From DASWKG01 sp036396755 (GTDB lineage: Bacteria; Actinomycetota; UBA4738; CALAEC01): a DNA stretch of 52,289 nt. The translations under genes and the position numbers were made by a program. Shown one piece after another: positions 32,042-41,913 of the stretch (position 1 is the first letter of the stretch; every line of letters begins with the position of its first letter). The stretch covers positions 1 through 52,289 of the forward strand of contig DASWKG010000112.1 in the NCBI GenBank assembly GCA_036396755.1, given 5' to 3'. The notes below the pieces were generated by a model, which made no database searches, was not told the DNA's origin, and saw only the letters and a program-made list of their open reading frames with translations.

Positions 32042-33931
32042 CTAGCTCCTCGCGAGCACCAGGATGAGGAGGAAGACCGCCCCGGAGAGGAACGCGAGCG
32101 CGTAGGTGCGGACGAAGCCGCTCTGCACCCGGCGGCCGATCGTCGCGAGGCGCCCGAAGCCCTCCCCCAGCCCGTTCACCGCGCCGTCGATCACCCTCTT
32201 GTCGAACACGTAGGCCATGAAGGCAGCGGCGGCCTTCCCGGGAAGGACCAGGAGCGCGCCGTAGACGTCGTCGAGGTACCACCCGCGCGCGAGCGTGCGC
32301 TGGATCATCGCGTGCCGGACGCGGAGCGCCGCCCAGTCGATCCCGCCCGACCCGTAGATCCACCAGCCGAGCAGGATGCCCCCCATCGAGACGAGGGTGG
32401 CGATGACGGCGAGGGGGACGGCTCCGAGGGCGGCCTCGTGCTCGGCGGCGTGGGCGAGCCCGAGGAACCCCTGGATGCGGCCGGTCGTCGCGGAGAGACC
32501 GAGCAGGCCCACGAGGGCCGCGCCCGCGGCCAGCACGGTCATCGGGATCGTCATCAGCGGCGGGGACTCGTGCGGGTCGAGGTTCGAGCGGGGCGAGCCC
32601 AGGAACGTGAGGACGAACGCGCGGGTCGCGTAGAAGGCCGTGAAACCGGCGGCCACCAGCGCGAGGACCCACAGCCACATCCGGCCGGCCTCGTACGCGG
32701 AGGCGAGGATCTGGTCCTTGCTGAAGAACCCGGCCAGCGGTGGGATGCCCGCGAGCGCGAGCGCGCCGACGCCGAACAGCGCCGCCGTCCACGGCATGCG
32801 TTTGGACAGCCCGCCGAGGCGCTTCATGTCGATCTCGCCGCCGGTCGCGTGCATCACGCTCCCGGCACCGAGGAACATGAGCGCCTTGAAGAACGCGTGG
32901 GTCACGAGGTGGAAGATCGCGACGGCGTACGCGCCGACGCCGGCGGCCAGGAACATGAACCCGAGCTGACTGATCGTCGAGTACGCGAGCACGCGCTTCA
33001 GGTCGTCCTGGCCGAGCGCCGAGGTGGCCGCGTAGAGCGCGGTGATGGTCCCGACGACGGCCACCACGAACAGCGCGACCCCCGACGCCTCGAAGATCAC
33101 GTGGGTCCGAACCACGAGGTAGACGCCCGCGGTCACCATCGTGGCGGCGTGGATGAGGGCCGAGACCGGCGTGGGGCCCTCCATCGCGTCGGGGAGCCAG
33201 ACGTGCAGGGGGAGCTGGGCCGACTTCCCCGCCGCGCCGAGGAACATGAGGAGCGCGATCGCGGTGGCGGTGCCGCTCGCGATGCCGGGCGCCTGCCGGA
33301 ACACCTCGTCGAACTGCACCGACCCCGTGACCGTGAAGATGAGGAAGATCGCGATCGCGAACCCGACGTCGCCGATGCGGTTGACGATGAACGCCTTCTT
33401 GCCCGCGTCGGCCGCCGCCTTCTTCTCGAACCAGAACGCGATGAGCAGGTACGAGCAGAGCCCCACGAGCTCCCAGCCCAGGTACATCAGCACGAAGTTG
33501 TTCGCCAGCACGAGCATGACCATCGAGAAGACGAAGAGGTTCAGGTACGCGAAGTAGCGGGTGGAGCGCGGGTCGCCGTGCATGTAGTCCATCGAGTACA
33601 CGTGGATCAGGAACGAGATGCCGGTGACGGTGAGCACCATCACCAGCGACAGCGGGTCGATGCGCAGCTCGACCGGGGCCTGGAACGAGCCGACCGAGAT
33701 CCAGTCGAAGAGGTGGACGCTGTGGGTGCGCAGGTGACCGGGGAGGCTCATCAGGTCGAAGAGGGCTTTGAGGCCCATCGCGAACGACAGCCCGACGAGG
33801 AGCGACGCGAGCCCACCGGCGATCCCCCGCAGACGCTTGCCGAACAGGAGCAGGACCACCGCCCCGGCCAACGGCAGCGTCGGGATCAGCCACACGGTGG
33901 AGAACGACGGAGCCCCGACGATCGAGCCCAT
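32042..33931 (-). CDS. nuoL: NADH-quinone oxidoreductase subunit L, cluster 2
   Basis: A 629-residue distal pump subunit. MYLGWELVGLCSYLLIAFWF carries the functional Glu; GKSAQLPLHVWLPDAMEGPT carries the Lys/His loop. The C-terminal lateral helix and anchor are present (about 510-629). The ATG at 33931 follows a GTG at 33934; both overlap the nuoK stop and the choice changes one residue. Confidence 0.94.
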   Translation of the reverse strand: MGSIVGAPSFSTVWLIPTLPLAGAVVLLLFGKRLRGIAGGLASLLVGLSFAMGLKALFDLMSLPGHLRTHSVHLFDWISVGSFQAPVELRIDPLSLVMVLTVTGISFLIHVYSMDYMHGDPRSTRYFAYLNLFVFSMVMLVLANNFVLMYLGWELVGLCSYLLIAFWFEKKAAADAGKKAFIVNRIGDVGFAIAIFLIFTVTGSVQFDEVFRQAPGIASGTATAIALLMFLGAAGKSAQLPLHVWLPDAMEGPTPVSALIHAATMVTAGVYLVVRTHVIFEASGVALFVVAVVGTITALYAATSALGQDDLKRVLAYSTISQLGFMFLAAGVGAYAVAIFHLVTHAFFKALMFLGAGSVMHATGGEIDMKRLGGLSKRMPWTAALFGVGALALAGIPPLAGFFSKDQILASAYEAGRMWLWVLALVAAGFTAFYATRAFVLTFLGSPRSNLDPHESPPLMTIPMTVLAAGAALVGLLGLSATTGRIQGFLGLAHAAEHEAALGAVPLAVIATLVSMGGILLGWWIYGSGGIDWAALRVRHAMIQRTLARGWYLDDVYGALLVLPGKAAAAFMAYVFDKRVIDGAVNGLGEGFGRLATIGRRVQSGFVRTYALAFLSGAVFLLILVLARS

Positions 33932-34230
33932 CACCAGCGCATCACGCTCACCTCGTCGACGTCCGCGGAGGACCGGCGGCGGAAGATCGAGACGATGATG
34001 GCCAGGCCCACGACGACCTCGGCGGCGGCCACGACCATCGAGAAGAACGCGAGCACCTGCCCGTCGACCTCGCCCAGGCGGCGCGCGAAGGCGACGAGCG
34101 ACAGGTTCACCGCGTTCAGCTGCAGCTCGACCGACATGAAGATCACGAGCGCGTTCTTGCGCACGAGCACGCCGAGCGTCCCGATGCTGAACAGGACCCC
34201 CGACAGGATGAGGTAGGCGCCGATCGGCAC
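33931..34230 (-). CDS. nuoK: NADH-quinone oxidoreductase subunit K, cluster 2
   Basis: A 99-residue, three-helix subunit. Membrane glutamates lie in MSVELQLNAVN and VAAAEVVVGLAI. GTG start at 34230 shares a base with the nuoJ stop. Confidence 0.94.
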   Translation of the reverse strand: MPIGAYLILSGVLFSIGTLGVLVRKNALVIFMSVELQLNAVNLSLVAFARRLGEVDGQVLAFFSMVVAAAEVVVGLAIIVSIFRRRSSADVDEVSVMRW

Positions 34231-34793
34231 TAGACCGGCTCCTCCGGCCGCGGCGGCGCGGACCTCGTCGCGGCCCGGGTCTCCGCCTCCTCCTCGCCCG
34301 TGCGGCGGGCGAGGACCATCGCCGCGATCGCCGCGACGATGAGCAGGACCGAGGTCACCTCGAACGGGAAGACGAAGTCGGTGAAGAGCACGCGGGCGAC
34401 CGCGCGGACGTTGTCGCCGCTCGCCGGCGGCAGCCGCGGCTCCGAGAGCCCGACGCCGACCTGGATCAGGAAGATGACGGCGGCCACGAGGAAGACCCAG
34501 AGCGCGATCGCGGCCGGGCGCTGGAGGCGGATGCGGTCGCGCAGCACCTCCCGGCGGTCGACCCCGAGGAACATGATCACGAACAGGAACAGGACCATGA
34601 TCGCGCCCGCGTACACGATGACCTGCACGGCCGCGAGGAACGGCGCGTCGAGGAGCACGAAGAGCACCGCGAGCGTGAACTGGTTGAGGATGAGCAAGAG
34701 CGCCGCGTGCACCGCGTTCCGCTGGAACAGCATGAACGCGGCCGCGCCGACGCTGACCGTCGCGGTGATCCAGAAGGTGATGACCTCGCCCAT
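34230..34793 (-). CDS. nuoJ: NADH-quinone oxidoreductase subunit J, cluster 2
   Basis: A 187-residue, five-helix subunit with PFLAAVQVIVYAGAIMVLFL in the conserved third helix. A hydrophilic C-terminal tail of about 20 residues (EEEAETRAATRSAPPRPEE) is longer than in cluster 1. ATG at 34793, adjacent to the nuoI stop. Confidence 0.94.
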   Translation of the reverse strand: MGEVITFWITATVSVGAAAFMLFQRNAVHAALLLILNQFTLAVLFVLLDAPFLAAVQVIVYAGAIMVLFLFVIMFLGVDRREVLRDRIRLQRPAAIALWVFLVAAVIFLIQVGVGLSEPRLPPASGDNVRAVARVLFTDFVFPFEVTSVLLIVAAIAAMVLARRTGEEEAETRAATRSAPPRPEEPV

Positions 34794-35252
34794 CTACCCC
34801 TGCTCCGTCCCGGGGCCGGTCCCGAGCGGCGGCGGCCGCTCGAGGAGCTGGTCCTTCTCGAGGATCGCGTCCTCGCGGTTCTGCCACGACAGCTCGAAGC
34901 TGGAGGTGAGCGTCAGGGCCCGCGTGGGGCAGGCCTCCACGCAGAGGCCGCACATGATGCAGCGCAGGTAGTTGATCTGATAGACGCTCGCGTGGCGCTC
35001 CCCCGCCGAGACCGGGCTCGCGGGGTCGTTGTCCTCGCCCTGCACGTAGATCGCGTCGGCGGGGCAGGCCCACGCGCAGAGCTCGCACCCGATGCACTTC
35101 TCGAGCCCGTTGTCGTGCTTGTTCAGCAGGTGCCGCCCGATGTGCGAGCGCGGCGGCAGCTCCTTCACCTCGTCGGGGTACGGGATCGTGACGGGCTTGC
35201 GGAACATGTTCCGGAAGGTGACCCCGAGGCCCTTCATCGTCTCCCAGATCAT
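34794..35252 (-). CDS. nuoI: NADH-quinone oxidoreductase subunit I, cluster 2
   Basis: A 152-residue subunit of normal length with two [4Fe-4S] motifs: C53/C56/C59/C63 (CIGCELCAWACP) and C98/C101/C104/C108 (CIMCGLCVEACP). The ATG at 35252 overlaps the nuoH stop by 4 nt. It lacks the C-terminal extension seen in cluster 1. Confidence 0.95.
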   Translation of the reverse strand: MIWETMKGLGVTFRNMFRKPVTIPYPDEVKELPPRSHIGRHLLNKHDNGLEKCIGCELCAWACPADAIYVQGEDNDPASPVSAGERHASVYQINYLRCIMCGLCVEACPTRALTLTSSFELSWQNREDAILEKDQLLERPPPLGTGPGTEQG

Positions 35253-36406
35253 GGGACGCGCTCCTGCGGCTGCTCGGAGCTCGCGTCCGCCGGCGGCTTC
35301 TTCTGGAACACGGGGGCCGCCAGCGAGATCAGCAGGGCGACGCCGGCGGCGATCGCGGCCCAGCGGAAGAAGCGGTCGCGGCCGTAGAGGTCGGGGAGCA
35401 CGACGATGGCGCCGGTCGCCAGCACCCAGACGAGGCCGGCCGGGATCAGCACCTTCCACCCGAGGTGCATCAAGCGGTCGTAGCGGAACCGGGGCAGGGT
35501 CGCGCGGATCCAGATGAACACGAACAGCAGCACCGACACCTTGAGGACGAACCACAGGATCGGCCAGAGCCAGGGCACGAAATCGGGCGCCGGGCCGCGC
35601 CAGCCGCCGAAGAACACCGTCACCGCGACCGCCGACACCGTGATCATGTGCAGGTACTCGGCGAGGAAGAACATCGCGAAGCGGATGCCGCTGTACTCGG
35701 TGTGGAACCCGGCCACCAGCTCGGTCTCGGCCTCGGGCAGGTCGAAGGGCGCGCGGTTCGACTCCGCGAGCGCGGAGACGCCGTAGATCAGGAACGCCGG
35801 GAACTGCGGGACGACGTTCCAGATGGAGTCCTGGCGGGCCACGAGCTCGGACATCCGCATCGTGCCGGCGTACATCAGCACCGCGACCAGCCCGAGGGCG
35901 AGGCTGATCTCGTACGAGATCATCTGCGCGGTGGAGCGGACGGCGCCGAGCAGCGGGTAGGTGGACCCCGACGACCACCCCGCCAGCACCACGCCGTACA
36001 CGCCGAGTGAGGTGACCGCGAGGATGTAGAGGACGCCGATGTTCAGGTCGGCGAGCTGGAGCGGGATGTCGCGGCCGAAGAGGTGGACGGTCGAGCCGAA
36101 CGGGACCACGGCGAACGCTAGGAACGCGGGCACCAGCCCGACGATCGGCGCCAGCAGGTACACGGGCTTGTCGGCCATCGCCGGCGTGATGCCCTCCTTG
36201 AAGAACAGTTTGATGCCGTCGGCGAGCGTGACGAGGATGCCGAACGGGCCGGCGCGCGTGGGGCCGAGCCGGGTCTGCATGTCGGCGACCACCTTGCGCT
36301 CGACCCAGATGAGCAGCAGCACGGAGACGAGCAGGGCGGCGAAGACGATCGCCACGCGGACCACGAGGATCAGCCAGTCGGCCCAGTTGCCGGCGTCGAA
36401 GGGCAT
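35249..36406 (-). CDS. nuoH: NADH-quinone oxidoreductase subunit H, cluster 2
   Basis: A 385-residue, eight-helix subunit with the classical quinone-chamber loop VERKVVADMQTRLGPTRAGP, DGIKLFFKEGITP and ESNRAPFDLPEAETELVAGF. ATG at 36406, adjacent to the nuoG stop. A soluble C-terminal tail (about 20 residues) is Pro/Ser/Gln-rich. Confidence 0.95.
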   Translation of the reverse strand: MPFDAGNWADWLILVVRVAIVFAALLVSVLLLIWVERKVVADMQTRLGPTRAGPFGILVTLADGIKLFFKEGITPAMADKPVYLLAPIVGLVPAFLAFAVVPFGSTVHLFGRDIPLQLADLNIGVLYILAVTSLGVYGVVLAGWSSGSTYPLLGAVRSTAQMISYEISLALGLVAVLMYAGTMRMSELVARQDSIWNVVPQFPAFLIYGVSALAESNRAPFDLPEAETELVAGFHTEYSGIRFAMFFLAEYLHMITVSAVAVTVFFGGWRGPAPDFVPWLWPILWFVLKVSVLLFVFIWIRATLPRFRYDRLMHLGWKVLIPAGLVWVLATGAIVVLPDLYGRDRFFRWAAIAAGVALLISLAAPVFQKKPPADASSEQPQERVP

Positions 36407-38797
36407 CTAGCCGGCCTCCTCGGCCACGACCGCCTCGGCGGCCTCGAGGGTCACGCTCGCGAGCGCCGCGCCGGAGAACAGCGCGTTCGCCCGGAACCCG
36501 GCCTGGTTCCACGGCACGAACGCGGCGCCCGGCGCGATGCCCCCGCTGATCCGGACCGGCAGCATCGCCTCCCCCGCCTCGGTGCGAAGGCGGGCGGCGT
36601 CGCCATCGGCGAGCCCGAGCCGCTCCGCGTCGGCCGGGTGCAGCTCGACGAACGGGTCCTCGTGGAGCGCCCCCTTCAGCTCGTCGGCGTCGACCGACTG
36701 CCGGCCGTCGTCGACGAGCAGCGGGTAGCTGAAGAGGGTGAGCTCGCCGTCCGTCCGCGGGGGCAGCGACTCGGGCCGGGCGCTCCCCACGAGCCACGAC
36801 ATCCGGCGCGGGACGAGCAGCCGTCCCATCTCCTGGTGCAGGGCATCGAGCGAGGTGAAGCCCATGTCGGCTCCCGCCGCCTCCGAGAGCTCCTGGAAGA
36901 TCTGCCAGTCGGGCCGCGCGAGCCCCGGCGGCTCGCGGACCGGCTCGAACCGCTGGCCGCGCCCCTCCCAGTCGGTGAAGTGGCCGGACCTCTCGAGGAA
37001 CGCGGCGGCCGGGAGCGCGGCGTCGGCGTACGGCTCGTACTCGCCGAGCGAGATGTCCTGCACCACCTTGAACGGGACGTTCTCGAGGGCCCGCCGCACG
37101 AGGGCCGGGTCGGGCACGTCGACCAGCGGATCGGCACCGACGAGGAACAGCACGTCGATCTCCCGTCGCGCGGACGCCTCGAGGATGCCTTGGGTGTCGC
37201 GCCCCGCCTCGTGGGGCACCTCGCCCCAGCGCGCCTCGACCTCGGCGCGCTCGGCATCATCCTCCACGCGGCGGCCCCCCGGGAGCAGGGACGGGTGGAC
37301 GCCGGCCCGCATCGCGCCGCGCTCGCCCGCGCGCCGCGGCAGGTGGACGAACCGCGCGCCGGCCTCGTTCGCCACGGCGGCGAGACCGCTCAGCGCGTCG
37401 CCGGGGCTCCCCGCCAGCCGCGACCCGGCGAGCACGATGCCCGCCTCGCCGGCGTCGCGCAGCGCGGCGGCGACCTCCGCGAGCGGCCCCTCGCCCGCGC
37501 GGAGCCCCCACACGGCCTCGGCCTCGCGGCCGGGGAGCGCGGGGACGAACGTCGCGAACTCCGAGAGCGCCGTCCTGCGCGGGTTGACCTCGAAGACGCG
37601 GGCGCCGCCGTTCCGCCACGCCTTGCGGATGCGCAGGTGCAGGATCGGCAGCTCCTCGCGCGCGTCGAGCCCCACCACGACGATCGCCTTCGCGTGCTCG
37701 ACCTCGGTGTAGGTGACCGACGGCGCGGAGCCGGCCTGCAGGCGCTCGATGCCGCCGTCGGCGACCGGCGCGAGCCGGTGGTCGACGTCGTTGGTCCGGA
37801 ACACCGTCCGGGCGAGCTTGGACATCGCGTAGGCGTCCTCGTCGGTGAGACGCCCGCCGCCGAGGAACGCCACCCGTCCCGACTGCGCCCGGTCGGCGAT
37901 CGCGGCGAAGACCTCGCCGTAGGAGGCCGGCTCGAGGCCGGGGACCCGGAGCATCGGCGTCTCGAGGCGGGCGCGGTCGGGGAAGCGGAACGCGTTCCGG
38001 CCCTTGTCGCAGATCCACGCGTCGTTCACCTCGGCGTTGTCGCGCGCGAGGTGCCGCACCACCTCGCCGCGGCGCAGGTCCACGCGCAGGTTGCAACCGC
38101 AGGCGCAGTGGGGGCAGATGGAGTCGCCGCTGCGAAGGTCGAACGGCCGCGCCGCGAACCGGTAGCTCGCGTTCGTCAGCGCGCCCACCGGGCAGATCTG
38201 CACGGTGTTGCCCGAGAAGGGTGACGCGAAGTCCTCGCCGGCCGAGATCGACACCTGCTCGGCGGCCGAGCGGTCGAACAGCTCGATGAAGCGCTCGCCG
38301 GAGATCTGGTCGCAGAAGCGCGTGCAGCGCGCGCACAGCACGCAGCGCTCGCGGTCGAGCAGCACCTGCGGCGACAGCGGCACCGGCTTCGGGTACACGC
38401 GCTTGGGGTCGATGTAGCGGCTCTCGCCGGGCCCGTACGCGAGCGCCTGGTCCTGCAGCGGGCACTCGCCACCCCGGTCGCAGACCGGGCAGTCGAGCGG
38501 GTGGTTGATGAGGAGGAACTCGATCTGGCCGCGCTGGCCCTTGGCCGCCTCCTCGCTGGAGCTCTGGGTGCGGATGACCATGCCCTCCTCGACCGGCGTG
38601 GTGCAGGAGGTCACGAGCTTGCGCTGCCCCTCGACCTCGACGAGGCACGTTCGGCACGCGCCGACCGGGTCGAGGTAGGGGTGGTCGCAGAACCGCGGCA
38701 CCTCGACCCCGAGCGCCTCGGCCGCGCGGATGATGAGCGTCCCCTTCGGGACCGAGAGCTGCCGGCCGTCGACGGTGACGTTCACGCGCTCGGTCAC
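36407..38797 (-). CDS. nuoG: NADH-quinone oxidoreductase subunit G, cluster 2
   Basis: A 796-residue NADH-module subunit. The N-terminal 2Fe-2S ferredoxin domain has C37, C48, C51 and C65. The His-Cys [4Fe-4S] site is H99, C103, C106 and C112. A further cluster begins at C152/C155/C158 with the fourth ligand in TVQICPVGAL. The molybdopterin-oxidoreductase-like domain starts with SICPHCACGCNLRV, which retains the four-Cys N7-type site lost in many lineages, and ends with a C-terminal MopB-binding-like domain. GTG start at 38797 overlaps the nuoF stop. Confidence 0.94.
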   Translation of the reverse strand: MTERVNVTVDGRQLSVPKGTLIIRAAEALGVEVPRFCDHPYLDPVGACRTCLVEVEGQRKLVTSCTTPVEEGMVIRTQSSSEEAAKGQRGQIEFLLINHPLDCPVCDRGGECPLQDQALAYGPGESRYIDPKRVYPKPVPLSPQVLLDRERCVLCARCTRFCDQISGERFIELFDRSAAEQVSISAGEDFASPFSGNTVQICPVGALTNASYRFAARPFDLRSGDSICPHCACGCNLRVDLRRGEVVRHLARDNAEVNDAWICDKGRNAFRFPDRARLETPMLRVPGLEPASYGEVFAAIADRAQSGRVAFLGGGRLTDEDAYAMSKLARTVFRTNDVDHRLAPVADGGIERLQAGSAPSVTYTEVEHAKAIVVVGLDAREELPILHLRIRKAWRNGGARVFEVNPRRTALSEFATFVPALPGREAEAVWGLRAGEGPLAEVAAALRDAGEAGIVLAGSRLAGSPGDALSGLAAVANEAGARFVHLPRRAGERGAMRAGVHPSLLPGGRRVEDDAERAEVEARWGEVPHEAGRDTQGILEASARREIDVLFLVGADPLVDVPDPALVRRALENVPFKVVQDISLGEYEPYADAALPAAAFLERSGHFTDWEGRGQRFEPVREPPGLARPDWQIFQELSEAAGADMGFTSLDALHQEMGRLLVPRRMSWLVGSARPESLPPRTDGELTLFSYPLLVDDGRQSVDADELKGALHEDPFVELHPADAERLGLADGDAARLRTEAGEAMLPVRISGGIAPGAAFVPWNQAGFRANALFSGAALASVTLEAAEAVVAEEAG

Positions 38798-40140
38798 GGC
38801 AGCACCTGGTCGAGGGGGATCGTGAAGCCCTCCGCGCCGGCGGTCCGGGGGGTAGCGGCCGCCACGCGCGGCCGCTCCTTCCTCGGGCAGCCGCCGGCGC
38901 GCACGTGCTCGACGTACTCGTCGCGGAAGTGCTTGATGGAGGAGGCGATCGGCGAGACGGCGCCGTCGCCGAGCGCGCATAGAGACTTGAACAGGATGTT
39001 GTCGCCGACGTCGAGCATCGTCTCGATGTCGTCGAGGCGGCCGTCGCCGTGCTCCATGCGGTGCAGGACCTTCGTCATCCACCAGGTGCCCTCGCGGCAC
39101 GGGGTGCACTTGCCGCAGGACTCATGCGCGTAGAACTGCGTCCAGCGGAGCGCCGCGTCGACCACGCAGTCGTCCTCGTCGAGCACGATCACCGCGCCGG
39201 TGCCCAGCAGCGAGCCCGCCTCGGCGACCGACTCGAAGTCCAGCGCCACGTCGATGTGGCCGGCGGTGAGGAACGGCGTCGAGGACCCGCCGGGCGTCCA
39301 GGCCTTCAGCCCCTTGCCGCCGCGGATCCCGCCGGCCAGCTCCTCGATCACGACGCGGGCCGGCGTGCCCATCGGCACCTCGTAGTTGCCGGGCCGCTCC
39401 ACCTTCCCCGACACGCTGAAGACCTTCGTGCCGGTCGACTTCTGGGTGCCCATCCCCGCGTACCAGCTCGCGCCCCTCGCGAGGATGTGCGGCACGGTCG
39501 AGAGGGTCTCGACGTTGTTGATCACGGTGGGCGACCCGTAGAGGCCCGCGACCGCGGGGAACGGCGGGCGCAGGCGGGGCTGGCCGCGCTTTCCCTCCAG
39601 CGACTCGAGGAGCGCGGTCTCCTCGCCGCACTCGTAGGAGCCGGCGCCTCGGTGCACCACGAGGTCGAGGTCGAAGCCGCTCCCGGCGATCCCCCGCCCG
39701 AGGAAGCCGCGGTCGTACGCCTCGCGCACCGCCCGCTCCACCGTGCGCCCCGCCTCGAGGAACTCCCCGCGCAGGTAGATGAACGCCCGGTGGCACCCGA
39801 CGGCGTAGCAGGCGATCGCGATGCCCTCGATGAGCTGGTGGGGGTCGCGCTCCATGAGCTCGCGGTCCTTGAAGGTGCCGGGCTCGCCCTCGTCGGCGTT
39901 GCAGGCGAGGTAGACGGGCTTGCCGGTGTCCTTCGGGATGAACGACCACTTCACTCCGGTGGGGAACCCGGCCCCGCCCCGGCCGCGGAGGCCGGAGGCC
40001 TTCACCTCCTCGGTGACGTCGCCCGGCGACATGGCCAGGGCCTTTCGCAGCCCCTCGTAGCCGCCGCTCGCGAGGTAGCCGTCGATCGCGGCGGCCTCGT
40101 CGTTCCCCCAGCGGGCGGTGACCACGCGGACCTCAGTCAC
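38794..40140 (-). CDS. nuoF: NADH-quinone oxidoreductase subunit F, cluster 2
   Basis: The 448-residue NADH- and FMN-binding subunit. Gly-rich NADH site GLRGRGGAGFPTGVKWSF (50-67), FMN region NADEGEPGTFKDRELME, and N3 [4Fe-4S] site ESCGKCTPCREG near residue 335 with the last Cys in SLCALGDGA. GTG start at 40140 overlaps the nuoE stop region by 8 nt. The C-terminal tail is longer than in E. coli NuoF. Confidence 0.95.
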   Translation of the reverse strand: MTEVRVVTARWGNDEAAAIDGYLASGGYEGLRKALAMSPGDVTEEVKASGLRGRGGAGFPTGVKWSFIPKDTGKPVYLACNADEGEPGTFKDRELMERDPHQLIEGIAIACYAVGCHRAFIYLRGEFLEAGRTVERAVREAYDRGFLGRGIAGSGFDLDLVVHRGAGSYECGEETALLESLEGKRGQPRLRPPFPAVAGLYGSPTVINNVETLSTVPHILARGASWYAGMGTQKSTGTKVFSVSGKVERPGNYEVPMGTPARVVIEELAGGIRGGKGLKAWTPGGSSTPFLTAGHIDVALDFESVAEAGSLLGTGAVIVLDEDDCVVDAALRWTQFYAHESCGKCTPCREGTWWMTKVLHRMEHGDGRLDDIETMLDVGDNILFKSLCALGDGAVSPIASSIKHFRDEYVEHVRAGGCPRKERPRVAAATPRTAGAEGFTIPLDQVLP

Positions 40141-40696
40141 GTGGGTCCCCCAGGCCCGCGAGGATGCGCGCGGTGTCCGCGTGCGGCACCGGCTTCGGGC
40201 CGCGGGAGGGCACCGGCGGTTCGCCCGAGCGCAGCGCCTCGATGATCTCGCCGATGCCGTCGGGCGTGACGCGGTCGTAGTTGCAGTAGTTGACCTGCAC
40301 GACCGGGGCGGCGTCGCACGCGCCGAGGCACTCGACCTCCTCGAGCGTGAAGAGGCCGTCGGCCGTCATCGACGGCGCGTCGTCGCCGAGGACCTCGCGC
40401 GCGCGCTCGTACACCTCGCGCGCCCCGACGACCGCGCAGGAGACGTTCGTGCACACCGAGACCAGCCAGGTGCCGCAGTCCCTCCGCTTGAACATCGTGT
40501 AGAAGGTCGCGACGGCCTCGACCTCGGCCGTCGTCAGCCCGAGGATCTCGGCCACCTCCTGCATCCCCTCCCGAGTGACGTGGCCTTCCTGAGCTTGGGC
40601 AAGGTACAGGAGAGGCAGCAGGGCCGACCGGGACGACGGGTACCGAGCGATCAGCTCATCGGCTCTTGCCCGGAGCTCATCCGAGAGCACGCCCAT
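40133..40696 (-). CDS. nuoE: NADH-quinone oxidoreductase subunit E, cluster 2
   Basis: A 187-residue 24-kDa-type subunit: an N-terminal four-helix bundle, then a thioredoxin-like domain with the 2Fe-2S ligands C82, C87 (CTNVSC), C123 and C127 (CLGAC). ATG at 40696 shares one base with the nuoD stop. A Pro-rich C-terminal tail is present. Confidence 0.94.
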   Translation of the reverse strand: MGVLSDELRARADELIARYPSSRSALLPLLYLAQAQEGHVTREGMQEVAEILGLTTAEVEAVATFYTMFKRRDCGTWLVSVCTNVSCAVVGAREVYERAREVLGDDAPSMTADGLFTLEEVECLGACDAAPVVQVNYCNYDRVTPDGIGEIIEALRSGEPPVPSRGPKPVPHADTARILAGLGDPRD

Positions 40697-41913
40697 CAGC
40701 GGTCCACCCCGCCCATCACCGGGTCGAGCGACGCGACGCACGCGATCACGTCGGCGATCAGACGGCCGCGCACCATGTCGGGGACGGCCTGGAGGCCCAC
40801 GAACGACGGGTCGCGGATGTGGCATCGGTACGGCTTCAGCCCGCCGTCGGAGACCACGTAATAGCCGAGCTCGCCCCGCGGCGACTCGACCGCCGTGTAG
40901 ACCTCGCCCGCGGGCACGTTCACGCCCTGGGTCACGATCTTGAAGTGGTTGATGAGCGCCTCCATGGACTCCTCCATGATGTGGCGCACATAGCGCTCGG
41001 AGTTGCCGATGCCGTCGGGCCCTGCCTCGAGCTGCGCCGGCCACGCGAGCTTCGGGTCGTCGATCATCACGGGGCCCCCGGGCAGCGTCTCGATCACCTG
41101 CTCGACGATGCGGAGCGACTCGCGCATCTCCGCGATGCGAACGAGGTAGCGCGCGTAGCAGTCGGCGCCCTGCTCGACCGGCACATCGAACTCGTACCGC
41201 TCGTAGCCCGAGTAGGGCGCGAGCTTGCGCAGGTCGTGCGCGACGCCGGCGGCGCGGAGCATCGGCCCGGTCACGCCCCACCTCTGGCACTCGGCGGCCG
41301 AGAGCGTCCCGACGCCGCGGTTCCGCTCGATCCAGATGGGGTTCTTCGTGAGGAGGCGCTCGTACTCGTCGATGCGCTCGTCGAGGTCGAGGAGGAGGCG
41401 CTGGATCTCGTCGGTCGCGCCGTCGGGCAGGTCCATGATCACGCCGCCGGGACGGATGTAGGCGTGGTTCATGCGCAGGCCGGTGATGCTCTCGAACACG
41501 TCGAGGATCCCCTCCCGCTCGCGGAAGCCGTAGAGCATCATCGAGAGCGCGCCCAGCTCGAGCGCGCTGGTCGCGAGCCACACGAGGTGGCTCGAGATGC
41601 GGTTCAGCTCGCAGACGAGCACCCGGATCGCCTGCGCGCGCGGCGGCGCCTCGACGCCGAGCAGCCGCTCGACCGACAGGCAGTACGCCAGCTCGTTGAA
41701 GAACGGCGACAGGTAGTCGGCGCGCGTGACGAAGGTCACGCCCTGGTGCCAGGTCCGGTACTCGACGTTCTTCTCGATGCCGGTGTGCAGGTAGCCGACG
41801 ATCGGCTCGCAGTCGACGACGGTCTCTCCGTCGAGCGTGAGGAGCAGCCGCAGGACCCCGTGCGTCGACGGGTGCTGGGGCCCCATGTTGACGACCAGCA
41901 GGTCCTCGCGCAC
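40696..41913 (-). CDS. nuoD: NADH-quinone oxidoreductase subunit D, the only NuoD in the window
   Basis: A 405-residue 49-kDa-type subunit related to [NiFe]-hydrogenase large subunits, forming the quinone site with NuoB. Quinone-site motif NMGPQHPSTHGVLRL near the N-terminus, RADYLSPFFNELAY, RISSHLVWLATSALELGA, and a C-terminal DPVMGGVDR. The Ni-ligand Cys motifs of hydrogenases are absent, as expected. GTG start at 41913, adjacent to the nuoC stop. Cluster 1 has no counterpart. Confidence 0.95.
   Translation of the reverse strand: MREDLLVVNMGPQHPSTHGVLRLLLTLDGETVVDCEPIVGYLHTGIEKNVEYRTWHQGVTFVTRADYLSPFFNELAYCLSVERLLGVEAPPRAQAIRVLVCELNRISSHLVWLATSALELGALSMMLYGFREREGILDVFESITGLRMNHAYIRPGGVIMDLPDGATDEIQRLLLDLDERIDEYERLLTKNPIWIERNRGVGTLSAAECQRWGVTGPMLRAAGVAHDLRKLAPYSGYERYEFDVPVEQGADCYARYLVRIAEMRESLRIVEQVIETLPGGPVMIDDPKLAWPAQLEAGPDGIGNSERYVRHIMEESMEALINHFKIVTQGVNVPAGEVYTAVESPRGELGYYVVSDGGLKPYRCHIRDPSFVGLQAVPDMVRGRLIADVIACVASLDPVMGGVDR

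Noticed and set aside
28956..33893. A 1645-codon open frame on the minus strand
   Set aside because: It is an alternative frame over nuoL, nuoM and nuoN of cluster 2. The protein is an Arg/Pro/Gly-rich shadow without domains, as expected at 70% GC.
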